A DNA stretch of 64,000 nt from NCBI RefSeq assembly GCF_032854445.1, contig NC_088298.1:15363504-15427503 (forward strand), in the 5' to 3' direction. The DNA comes from Liolophura sinensis. Taxonomy: Eukaryota; Mollusca; Polyplacophora; Chitonida; Chitonidae. The notes beneath the pieces are model-generated. The model was not told the origin of the DNA, did not search any database, and saw only the letters and a program-made list of their open reading frames with translations. The position numbers and the translations under genes are program-made. Positions 48,801-60,800 of this stretch are shown here, in pieces (position 1 is the stretch's first letter; every line of letters begins with the position of its first letter).

Positions 48801-51800
48801 AATTCAGGGGGCGATTCCACAAAGCCATTTCTTACTTATTAACTTATTACTTAAAGTCAAAGGTTGAGATTGGATTATAGAGCTTAATTTTGGACCTTAT
48901 AAATTAAATTTTTTTGGCCACCTCATGTACTAATGTTACGATGAGATATAGGTGTCAAAATTTAAATTTTCAGTACAAAAGTCTAAGCACTTTGACGAGA
49001 TTTTTACTTTTGACTTGAGTAAGAAAGGACTTTGTGGAATTGGCCCCTGGTTGTTGAAGTACTGAGTTTTTTACCACAGTTTTTTACCAGAGCTTTTTAC
49101 CACAGCTTTTTACCACTTTACACACACAGACTGCTGGATTTAATCATTCTAAATGCATATATACATGCAGATCTATGACTGCATTCGCTGAATGCACCTT
49201 GAAAACCAGCTATTTCGCGCAAAAAAATATGGATATGACGTCACTGATACCCGATGTGACATCACTGATACCCTCCTGGGACTTCACTGATACCCTCCTT
49301 TGACGTCACTGATACCCTCTGTGACGTCACTGATACCCTTTTGTGACGTCACTGATACCCTCTGTGATGTCAGTGATACCCTCCTGTGATGTCACCGATA
49401 CCCTCCTGTGATGTCACTGATACCCTCTGTGATGTCAGTGATACCCTCCTGTGATGTCAGTGATACCTCTGGGATGTTACTGATACCCTCCTGTGACATC
49501 ACTGATACCCTCTGTGATGTCACTGATACCCTCCTGTGATGTCACTGATACCCTCTGTGATGTCAGTGATACCCTCCTGTGATGTCAGTGATACCCTCTG
49601 TGATGTCAGTGACACCCTCCTGTGACGTCAGTGATACCTCTGTTACGTCACTGATACCCTCCTGTGATGTCACTGATACCCTCTGTGATGTCAGTGATAC
49701 CCTCCAGTGACGTCACTGATACCCTCTGTGACGTCAGTGATACCCTCCTGTGATGTCACTGATACCCTCTGTGATGTCAGTGACACCCTCCTGTGACATC
49801 AGTGATACCTCTGTGACGTCACTGATACCCTCTGTGATGTCACTGATACCCTCCTGTGATGTCACTGATACCCTCTGTGATGTCAGTGATACCCTCCTTT
49901 GATGTCACTGATACCCTCTGTGATGTCAGTGACACCCTCCTGTGACGTCACTGACACCCTTCTGTGACATCACTGATACCCTTTGTGACATCACTGATAC
50001 CCTCCAGTGACATCACTGATACCCTCTGTGACGTCAGTGATACCCTCCTGTGACATCACTGATACCCTCTGTGACATCACTGATACCCTCCTGTGATGTC
50101 ACTGATACCCTCTGTGACGTCAGTGATACCCTCCTGTGATGTCACTGATACCCTCTGTGATGTCAGTGATACCCTCCTGTGACGTCACTGATACTTTCTG
50201 TGACTTCAGTACAAACCTCTGTGGAATTTGATGTTTTTAAACGTTTTCACTATGTGGAATAAATTGTCAGAAAATAAATAAAGCTATTTTCCTGGACGGT
50301 GTTTAATGGTCTTTCATCAGATGTATACTTCATTTTAGTATTTTCTTTGCCTTTCAGACAATTATATTTTTTTCCTTTTGACACAGTTTTATCTTGGTTG
50401 AGGAGTCTATTGATTTTCTATTGATGAAGCAGTGTTTTGATTGGTTCTCTACAGGTAACCCTGCTCCCAGAGTGTCGTGGTACAAAGATGACCAGCAAGT
50501 TGTACCAAACTATCGCAAGAAGACAACAGTGAATGGGGAAGTGTACATCTTACAGGTTCTTAACACAGTAGAGGCTGATGCTGGCTGTTACCGAGCAACG
50601 GCTGTCAATCAAAAAGGAGAGACATCGTGTGACATCAAGGTTACCGTGACGTTGCCGGCCCCTCCCCCAGATACCAGCACTGGTGGTGAGGATACTGAGA
50701 CAAGGTATTAAATTTTGTCTGTATAGTTTTGATAAAATTTCAAGAATTGTGTCCTAAATGGCTATAATATTATGTATTCAATTTACACCATATGTCACAC
50801 AGTTTGCTCTTGAAGTGACAGGTCATGAATTTGTCAGAGCAGCTAATTGTGTGTCTTAGCCTCACCACTAAGCATGTTGATCCCAGTGACCTTGGCATTG
50901 TTCAAGATTTCTGTACAAAATTTGCTGGTAGTGACACTGCTTTATAGCGAATGAGATACTTGGTGTGAGGATTACTTATAGGGTTATGTCAGCTCGTATT
51001 GTTCTCGGGCAAGACTTGCATCATCTCTAGTTAAACAGTGATGAAATGTAACGAAATACTCAAATCTTATATAACCAGTGTTTTTTTTTTGTCCTAAGTG
51101 TGACAGTGAAGGACATGGAACCTCCGGAGTTGTCTACCAAACCAGAGAGTCAGTCTGTAGTGGAAGGAGAACCTGTGTCGTTGTCAGCCACTGTCACAGG
51201 TAAGGCTGGAAGTCTTACCGCTCAGGTGTTTACTCATATACTCAAAGAATTTTTAACACTTGATTGCTGTTGTTTGCACAATGTGTGATATGGTTATATA
51301 TTTTGGTCCATAAATAGGAAGTGAGACACACAGAAGCATTTTAATGTCATATTGTGAAATTTAATTTGAAACAGTATGAAATTTCCTGTTGTAATTGAGA
51401 ATCAGTCATTTGCGATCTTGAAACTTAGCAGTTGAAAACCTTGCGATTTTTGGCTACGTTCCTTTAGCCTGAAGTAATGTTTGCTGTTGTTTTGTGCCTT
51501 ATTACCTAGTGTACAAGGAACATGTCAGTTGTTACGTAACATCTTGTGACTGTGACTCAGCTTGTGAAAAGCATAACATCTTGTGACTGTGACTCGGCTT
51601 GTTAAAAACCTAACATCTTGTGACTGTGAGTCGGCTTGTTAAAAGCATAACATCTTTTGACTGTGACTCAGCTTGTTAAAAGTGTGACTCGGCTTGTTAA
51701 AAGCGTAACATCTTGTGACTGTGACTCGGCTTGTTAAAAGCATAACATCTTGTGACTGTGACTCGGCTTGTTAAAAACCTAACATCTTGTGACTGTGAGT

Positions 51801-54800
51801 CGGCTTGTTAAAAGCATAACATCTTGTGACTGTGACTCAGCTTGTTAAAAGCATTACATCTTGTGACTGTGACTCGGCTTGTTAAAAACCTAACATCTTG
51901 TGACTGTGAGTCGGCTTGTTAAAAGCATTACATCTTGTGACTGTGACTCAGCTTGTTAAAAGCGTAACATCTTGTGACTGTGACTCAGCTTGTTAAAAGC
52001 GTAACATCTTGTGACTCTGCTTGTTGAAAGCCTAACATCTTGTGACTGTGACTCAGCTTGTTAACAGCGTAACATCTTGTGATTGAAGAATGATGTGCAG
52101 TTGTGTGTTTTTTTTATTTTGACATATTTTGAATCATGGCTTAATCTTCTGGATCAAACTAATGACCATAGCAGATGTAGTTTAAGATATGGCAACTTGG
52201 CTATTCTGAAACAAATGTGTACTGGTCTTTTTGTATGTTTAGTGCATAAGATTGCCTTTGATTAAAAGAAAATTATTTGTGAATGAATGCTGTGAGTGCT
52301 AGTGGTATTGCCTCACATCTAATCACACAATGCATTAACAAAATTATAGCACATACATCTTTATAACAGCAACATCATGTAATATTTACATTGAATGCTT
52401 ATTCTGTGCCGTCTGGAATGCTGAAAATCTCTCACTTGGTCAAAGTTTTGACATTTTGTAACCTGGTATTTCTACCTTTAAAATGGGCCATTCATTATAA
52501 CAAGGGGACTTTGTGCAAGGTGACATGAAGTTCTACACCGATTGCTCAAACATCTACATGTATTGTGAATGCACCCTTGTGTTTAGTTGGGCCACAAAGG
52601 GCCTCGAAATTGAGAAATACCAATATGACCGTAAATTTCATCCATGACTGACTTGCCCATTTTTCCTCATTAAGAGAGTTCAGTTGATATTAGAAGGGTG
52701 TTTTGAACTCTGCTTCTAACATGGGGAGATATACTACCAGAAAATTGTAAGTTTCAGCACCAAAAATAATATTTTGGGACATATATTTGCCTCTAAAATG
52801 CACTTTTGTGGTGAAATTTTAGGTCATTTAGGGTAGCTTGGTGCATAAACTGACCACAGAACCAGTCTGAGCTGATGTATATTGTATGCTGGCATTCTCG
52901 TGGAGAAATTTGTTTTCTTAAAATTACCTGATGCCCTGCTTTGTATTTGTGAAAGTTCAACTAATAATGTAATTTTACAATAATTGCATTAAGACTGTGT
53001 GATAAGTACCGAGAAAATGAGGTGTTTGGGCCTGGAAATTTGAAATGTTCAAGGTGTGTGAACGTTGTTGAAGTAATTGCCAATTTTTTGTGGAAAGCTT
53101 TTCCAATAAAAAAAAACTTTCAGCACCAAATGAGTGATGCATGGTTTTTTATGTGGTATTTTAACAGGCAGACCTCCTCCAACTGTCACATGGTTTAAAA
53201 ATAACACCCTACTGCGAAGTGGAAATAACTGTAGGCTGTTCAAACAAGGTCGTTCCCACTTTGTCGAAATAGCGTCGGCAGAATTTTTAGACTTGGGAAA
53301 TTATACAATTTGCGTTGAAAACCCGGCAGGAGCTGTGTTTTGGACAGTTCAAATTGCAGTGGAAGGTTTGTTTATAATCTTAAGAATATTATTACTAGCA
53401 ATAACTGTTTGTTAAAAAGTTAATTTTGTTGTATAAGTATAAAATTCATTCTTGAAAAAATTTAACTGAATATTTGGAATATGTTGAAAACAAATAATTT
53501 TATCATACTCATGTACTTGACTTAAATAAATACAAATGTAAATACAAATATCTGGATTACCTTAATTTTTAAATATGTGTAAAACTTGAGTTTTAAATGT
53601 GTAACATTGTTCAAGTTTTAGTAATTTTGGAATAATTTGTTTAATCTCTGTTGGTCTTTTAAATTTAAGAAATGAATGTTTTATTTACATGTATGACAAC
53701 AGTAAAGGTTAAGGTCATCTTACTTTGAATACATTTAAAATGAACAAAAACAAAACTCGGACAGAAGTCATGAACAAGCAGAGGAAATAAATCCAAGCTG
53801 TTTCGATCTTAGTACATTTTGTTTGACCTTGAAGAGATTTGGTTTCAAGGGAAGTTTTGAAAGATGACAGTAATATCCCATCAAAGAATTTGTGAATTTG
53901 TGCATTTGCATATATTAACCAAAACAGAAATAAGAAGTATTCAGCATGACTCTTCAAATCAAACATGTCGGTCATGAGTAATTTATGATTTGAGTCTGTG
54001 CAATGATAGTTTTGTGAATGGATTTGTCAAAGTGATCAATAAAGAAATATTTCAAACAAAGAAAAGAAAAGAACGGACTTGCACATATTGGAGTGTGATT
54101 TTTTTAATGCAAGCTTTTTTAAAACGTTTTCTTTAATTAGATTAATTTAAGACTAATTTAAATTGAACTAGGTAGTTTTTTTCATGCATACATACTTGCA
54201 TGTGGGTCAGCATGCCTGCAATGCGTGATATGCTATGTGTTACATTTGAAGTTGAAATGTGTTTCCACACATGTAGAAGTATTGTTTTTTTTTATTTTTG
54301 GCTGATAAAGTGTTTGAGCAAGGAGATGTCTCATTTTTGATAATACATGTATACTCTGCACATTCTGACATTAAGCATGGGCTGAGGGATGTAATTTTTA
54401 TTTCTCTACAGATATTGTGGTATAAATGTTCAAATCCCATGCTAAAAGATAATGGTACTTATATGTCATCCATACATGTCATCCATAAATGTTGTGCTCA
54501 AGAATCCTTATGTATTCCATGTTAGATTGGACTATGAAGAGAACAAACTGGTCTTCAGGACATCCATTTTGTTTTCGACAGCTACCACTGAGCAGAAGAT
54601 CAGTTCAGGGGAGACAATCTCAATGAAGGCAGAAACGGAAACTCCTGATGTAAGCACAAAACTAAATCAGGAGAGCTATTCAACAAAATGATTAAAGAAA
54701 TTTCTACTAGAACAGATTATGCTAGTCCTCGTCATTTCGATGAAACATGTCATTTTATTTTTGAGATAAGATTCGAGTTTGATCTGGAAAAGTTTTCGTG

Positions 54801-57800
54801 TGTGAATGCATATAGTGATGCCAGGAGGATTTCAGGCATTAAGATTTTTCTCTGTTCAGCTGTTGAGGTCTAAAAGTAATTGTTTATTCCAATTAAATTT
54901 CTAATTATTTCTTAAATCAAATCTGACAGTGATCACATGCAAATATGGATAAATTTTTGTTTTGTACTTTTAATGCATGATTTGCACACAGAACTGAAGT
55001 CATTATCAAGGTGTTCGTGGCCAAGGTGATTAGCATGCCACGCGCAGCTCAAATACCCAGATGCCTCCTACCAGTGTGGTCTGTGTGAGTTCAAGCCCAG
55101 CTTATGCTGGCTTCTCCAGCCATACATGGAAAGGCTGGCCACAACCTGCGAATGGTCATGGGTTTCCCCTGGGCTCTGCCCAGATTCCTCCCACCATACA
55201 TGTATTGCTTGCTGCCTTCATATAAGTGAAATATTCTTGAGTACGCCGTAAAACGCCATTCAGATAAATGTATAAATAAATGAAGTCATTGCCATTTAAT
55301 GATTAGTCCTGTCAACATAAATGTTATATAGGTCAGGAGGAACATAATATTCTCTTTACTTTTGTAGCTCTCATATTTATTAGTAACAATTTTGCATGTA
55401 TGTTGTTGGTGGGTCGATTGGTCAAATTTTTGACATTTTATCTCATAGCATGGGTCATTCACTAAAGGAGGAGCCCGAATGGATGACAATACAAAACACT
55501 GGATAGAATATTGCAGCTGTTGCGAATTTGTCACCGTTCATTGAATGCATCTTCGAAACTCCTGCCATTGTCATTTTGCTTTTTTTTGAATTTTCAGGAC
55601 TTGTTCATGAAGGCGTACATCATGATCTCTGACCACAAGGACGCGGCCACAGACTTCAGCCTGAAGAAAGGCGAGACAGTTGAAGTTCTGGACACAGTCA
55701 ACAAGGACAAGTGGCTGGTGCGGAAACAGGCCGATAAGGAGAAGGTCAGGCTGAAGGTCATCTGGTGATCTCAAGCATTTGGATAGTCTAGTGCAATGCA
55801 CGTTTGTGATGTGCCTAATTACACCTGGCGAGCATGAAATCTATCAAATGAAGAGAGAAAATTAAAGGAAAGACATTTATTTATTTATTCATTTATTTGA
55901 TTGGTGTTTTACACCGAGCATTTCACTTAAACGACGGCAGCCAGCATAATTGTGGGTGGAAACCGGGCAGAGCCTGGGGGGAAACCCACGACCATTTGCA
56001 GGTTGCTGGAAGACCTTCCCACGTACAGCCGGAGAGGAAGCCAGCATGAGCTGGACTTGAACTCAGAGCGACCGCATTGGTGAGAGACTCCAGGGTCATT
56101 ACGCTGTGCTAGCGCGCTAACCAACTGAGCCACGGAGGCCCCTAAGGAAAGACATAGAGATTTAATAGTTTAATAGATAACTCTACAAATCCTTTAACTT
56201 TTACCTTTTCTATCAATGAAAGAGTGGTTTCATCTGCAGATATTGTAGATTTATTGTAGTAGCTTATTCATTAACTGAAACATTCGTCTTCTGTATATTT
56301 AAGAACCATTCCTAAAGCACACTACAAGCAAATTACAGTCAGACCACCGGTTATTAAGACATGTCAACCTGTAAATGTCAATGTAATATACTGTGTTTTT
56401 TTTTTTTTTAGTAAATGTAACCCAGATTGAACTGAAGGTATATCAGTTTCATTCATTTGCATTTCAGGTTTGCTATGTTCCAGTCAGTCTATTAAAAAGT
56501 AAAACTGAAACCGAGGAATCAAAAACTGAAGGTTTGTACGTTTTAGTATTTCTTTCGCATACTACAGATAACAGGATGTTTGTCAGATCTGGTGGTTTCC
56601 CTAGGTCTCAGTCAGGTTTCCTTTTGTCTTAGCCTGGTCTGTAGGCATTATATAACTATCCTTATTCAGGTTCAGTCAGGTTCAGTCAGGGCTTATTCAA
56701 GTTCATTCAGGTTATTCAAGTTCATTCAGGGCTCATTCAGGTTATTCAGGTTCATTCAAGGCTCATTCAGGTTATTCAGGTTCATTCAGGCTCATTCAGG
56801 TTATTCAGGTTCATTCAGGGCTCATTCAGGTTATTCAAGGCTCATTCAGGTTATTCAGGTTCATTCAGGGCTCATTCAGGTTATTCAGGTTCATTCAAGG
56901 CTCATTCAGGTTCATTCAAGGCTCATTCAGGTTATTCAGGTTCATTCAAGGCTCATTCAGGTTATTCAAGTTCATTCAGGGCTCATTCAGGTTATTCAGG
57001 TTCATTCAAGGCTCATTCAGGTTCATTCAAGGCTCATTCAGGTTATTCAGGTTCATTCAGGGCTCATTCAGGTTATTCAAGTTCATTCAGGGCTCATTCA
57101 GGTTCATTCAAGGCTCATTCAGGTTCATTCAAGGCTCATTCAGGTTATTCAGGTTCATTCAGGGCTCATTCAGGTTATTCAAGTTCATTCAGGGCTCATT
57201 CAGGTTCATTCAATGCTCATTCAGGTTATTCAGGTTCATTCAAGGCTCATTCAGGTTATTCAAGTTCATTCAGGGCTCATTCGGGTTATTCAGGTTCATT
57301 CAAGGCTCATTCAGGTTATTCAGGTTCATTCAAGGCTCATTCAGGTTATTCAGGTTCATTCAGGGCTCATTCAGGTTATTCAGGTTCATTCAGGGCTCAT
57401 TCAGGTTCATTCAGTGCTCATTCAGGGCTCGTTCAGGTTCATTTAGCCTCATTCAGGGCTCGTTCAGGTTCATTCAGGGCTCATTTCGGTTATTCAGGTT
57501 CATTCAGGGCTCATTCAGGTTCATTCAGCCTCATTTAGAGCTTGTTCAGGTTCATTCAGGTTCATTCAGGTCATTCAGGTTCAGTCAGGGCTAATTCAAG
57601 TCATTCAGGGCTGATTCAGGTTATTCAGGCTCATTCAGGTTTCCTCTGGATCCATTCTGATTGCCTTTGGTCAGTCTGGTTTCCTCTGGTTGCAGCCTGG
57701 TTTCCTCTGGTCCAAGCCTGGTCTCCTCGGAGCTCAGGTTTCTTCTGGGTTTGGCTTTACACGTAAAACACAATAACACGATTGTGATGTTCCACTTTGA

Positions 57801-60800
57801 TACCCTGCACATGTGTTAATTGGCATAGGTTACAAAATTCCTGACTTCATGTCTCTTTTGTATTGGAATCCCTGATAAGGTAAATATGGAAGTACTTTAT
57901 ATATTGAGCTGAAGTTTTACTTTCATGTGTCTTACTACAGGAGAGTGATCATGATGTCCAGATTTTGCAGATGAATTGTGTGTACTACATGTGGTGGCAT
58001 TCATGCTTGAACTTCCTTTCAAGAAAGGATTGTTACAGCATATGTTAATTTCACCTTGAATTTAATATGGTATTTGAGTATTATTTTCTGATTTTTGTTT
58101 TGTCAGATGTCCAATCAAAGACTTTGAAGCGCCAGTTGAGCAGAAGGAAGTCTGAAGAAGCAGCATCTTCTGGGGAGGAGGACTCCATCAGAACACCAGA
58201 GGTGGGATTGATACAGACATATTTGACCTTTAGCCACATATGGCCACATTTAACCAGGATCTTGGTTTGACTCATCGTGCGAGTGTGTAACCAGTGGCAC
58301 TGTGGTGTATTAGTGTACAAGTAGCTGGGCACTCACAGATAGCGGAACTGTTTTGTACAAGTGTGTAACCAGTGGCACTGTGATGAGTTAGTGTACAAGT
58401 AGCTGGCCACTCACAGATAGCGGACCTGTTTTGTACAAGTGTGTAACCAGTGGCACTGTGGTGCATTAGTGTACAGGTAGCTGGGCACTCACAGATAGTG
58501 GACCTGTTTTGTACAAGTATGTAACCAGTGGCACTGTGGTGTATTAGTGTACAAGTAGCTGGGCACTCACAGATAGCAGAATTGTTTTGTACAAGTGTGT
58601 AACCAGTGGCACTGTGGTGTGTTAGTGTACAAGCAGCTGGGCACTCTCAGATAGCGGACCTGTTTTGTACAAGTGTGTAACCAGTGGCACTGTGGTGTGT
58701 TTGTGTACAAGTAGCTGGGCACTCGCAGATGGCGGACCTGTTTTGTACAAGTGTGTAACCAGTGGCACTGTGGTGTGTTAGTGTATAAGTAGCTGGGCAC
58801 TCACAGATAGCGGAACTGTTTTGTACAAGTGTGTAACCAGTGGCACTGTGGTGTGTTAGTGTACAAGTAGCTGGGCACTCACAGATAGCAGAACTGTTTT
58901 GTAGAAGAGTGTAACCAGTGGCACTGTGGTGTGTTAGTGTACAAGTAGCTGGGCACTCACAGATAGTGGAACTGTTTTGTACAAGTGTGTAACCAGTGGC
59001 ACTGTGGTGTGTTAGTGTACAAGTAGCTGGGCACTCACAGATAGCGGAACTGTTTTGTACAAGTGTGTAACCAGTGGCACTGTGGTGTATTAGTGTACAA
59101 GTAGCTGGGCACTCACAGATAACAGAACTGTTTTGTACAAGTGTGTAACCAGTGGCACTGTGATGAGTTAGCGTACAAGTAGCTGGGCACTCACAGATAG
59201 CGGACCTGTTTTGTACAAGTGTGTAACCAGTGGCACTGTGGTGCATTAGTGTACAGGTAGCTGGGCACTCACAGATAACGGGACTGTTTTGTACAAGTGT
59301 GTAACCAGTGGCACTGTGGTGCATTAGTGTACAAGTAGCTGGGCACTCACAGATAGCAGAACTGTTTTGTAGAAGTGTGTAACCAGTGGCACTGTGGTGT
59401 ATTAGTGTACAAGTAGCTGGGCACTCACAGATAGTGGAACTGTGTTTTGCGAGTGTGTAACCAGTGGCACTGTGGTGTGTTAGTGTACAAGCAGCTGGGC
59501 ACTCACAGATAGTGGAACTGTACATTGTATATACACATCAGGTACATGTATATATACACACCAGGTAAATGTATATACACATCAGGTACATGTATATGCC
59601 CACCAGGTACATGTATATACACACCAAGTACACCTATATACACATCAGGTACACATATATACACATCAGGTACACGTATATACACATCAGGTACATGTAT
59701 ATACACATCAGGTATATAGATGTATATACACAACAGGTACATGTATATACACACCAGGTACATGTATATACACACCAGGTACATGTATATACCCACCAGG
59801 TACATGTATATACACACCAAGTACACCTATATACACATCAGGTACACATATATACACATCAGGTACACGTATATACACATCAGGTACATGTATATACACA
59901 TCAGGTATATAGATGTATATACACAACAGGTACATGTATATACACACCAGGTACATGTATATACACACCAGGTACATGTACATACACATCAGGTACACGT
60001 ATATACACATGTACAGGTGGTTATTATCCTTTTTAATAGATGGCTACCCTGGATAAATAGCCAGCTACGTCCCTTGCTGAAAATTACATGAACTAAATTA
60101 GGAGCTTTGGGCAAACGGTCACCTGCTTTTGACCACTGACTTCATACAACCACATTTGACCACTGAGTTCATTCAGCAACTTGCAGGCATGACCTCTGTC
60201 ACATTTCTTACAGCTATGTATGAGCTCTTTCTTCAGCCACATTTGACGACTCCTTACAGCAACATTTGCCCTGTGACTTCAGAAGGTGACATTTGACCTC
60301 TGACTGATTCCAACCACATTTGACCTCTGACTTCATACAGCCACATTTGCCCTCTAACTACATAAGGCGACATTTTACTTCTGACTTCATAAGGTAACAT
60401 TTTAATTCTGATTTCATGAAATAATATTTTGTTTGTTACAAGGATTTGTTTTAATGTTCAGTCTGAAAGGACAGTTTGTGCATTTACGTAAAAATTATTG
60501 TAAGTAAAGTCAAGAAATATGGCTACCTCTAACAATTGACCCTTTGCTTTGTACACAGCACTTTCCGCTCTATGTAGCTGTTTCGGACTATAACCCACCA
60601 GATGGTGCCACTGCCAGCCTCAAACTTTCGGAAGGCCAGTTCGTTGAGGTGATGGACATGGAAAACACTGAAAAGTGGCTGGGTCCGCACAAAACCCACA
60701 AAAGCTACCCCCTCGAAACAGGGTTGGGTGCCTGCGAGCTACTTGGAGGAGAAAAATGCAAAAAGGCTCGAGGTCAACGCGGGGAAACGTTCCGTGAAGA

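Noticed and set aside
49228-50205. CRISPR-like array
   Set aside because: There are no unique spacers; the units are contiguous tandem repeats in a eukaryotic intron.
56580-57446. 288-codon + frame rich in His/Ser/Gln/Ile
   Set aside because: Produced by the CATTCAGG minisatellite in an intron; the coding exons on either side join across it in phase.
58647-59525. 292-codon - frame with Cys-rich 26-residue repeats
   Set aside because: The 78-bp intronic minisatellite read in antisense. The Cys/His pattern looks zinc-finger-like but is identical in every unit and has no domain match.
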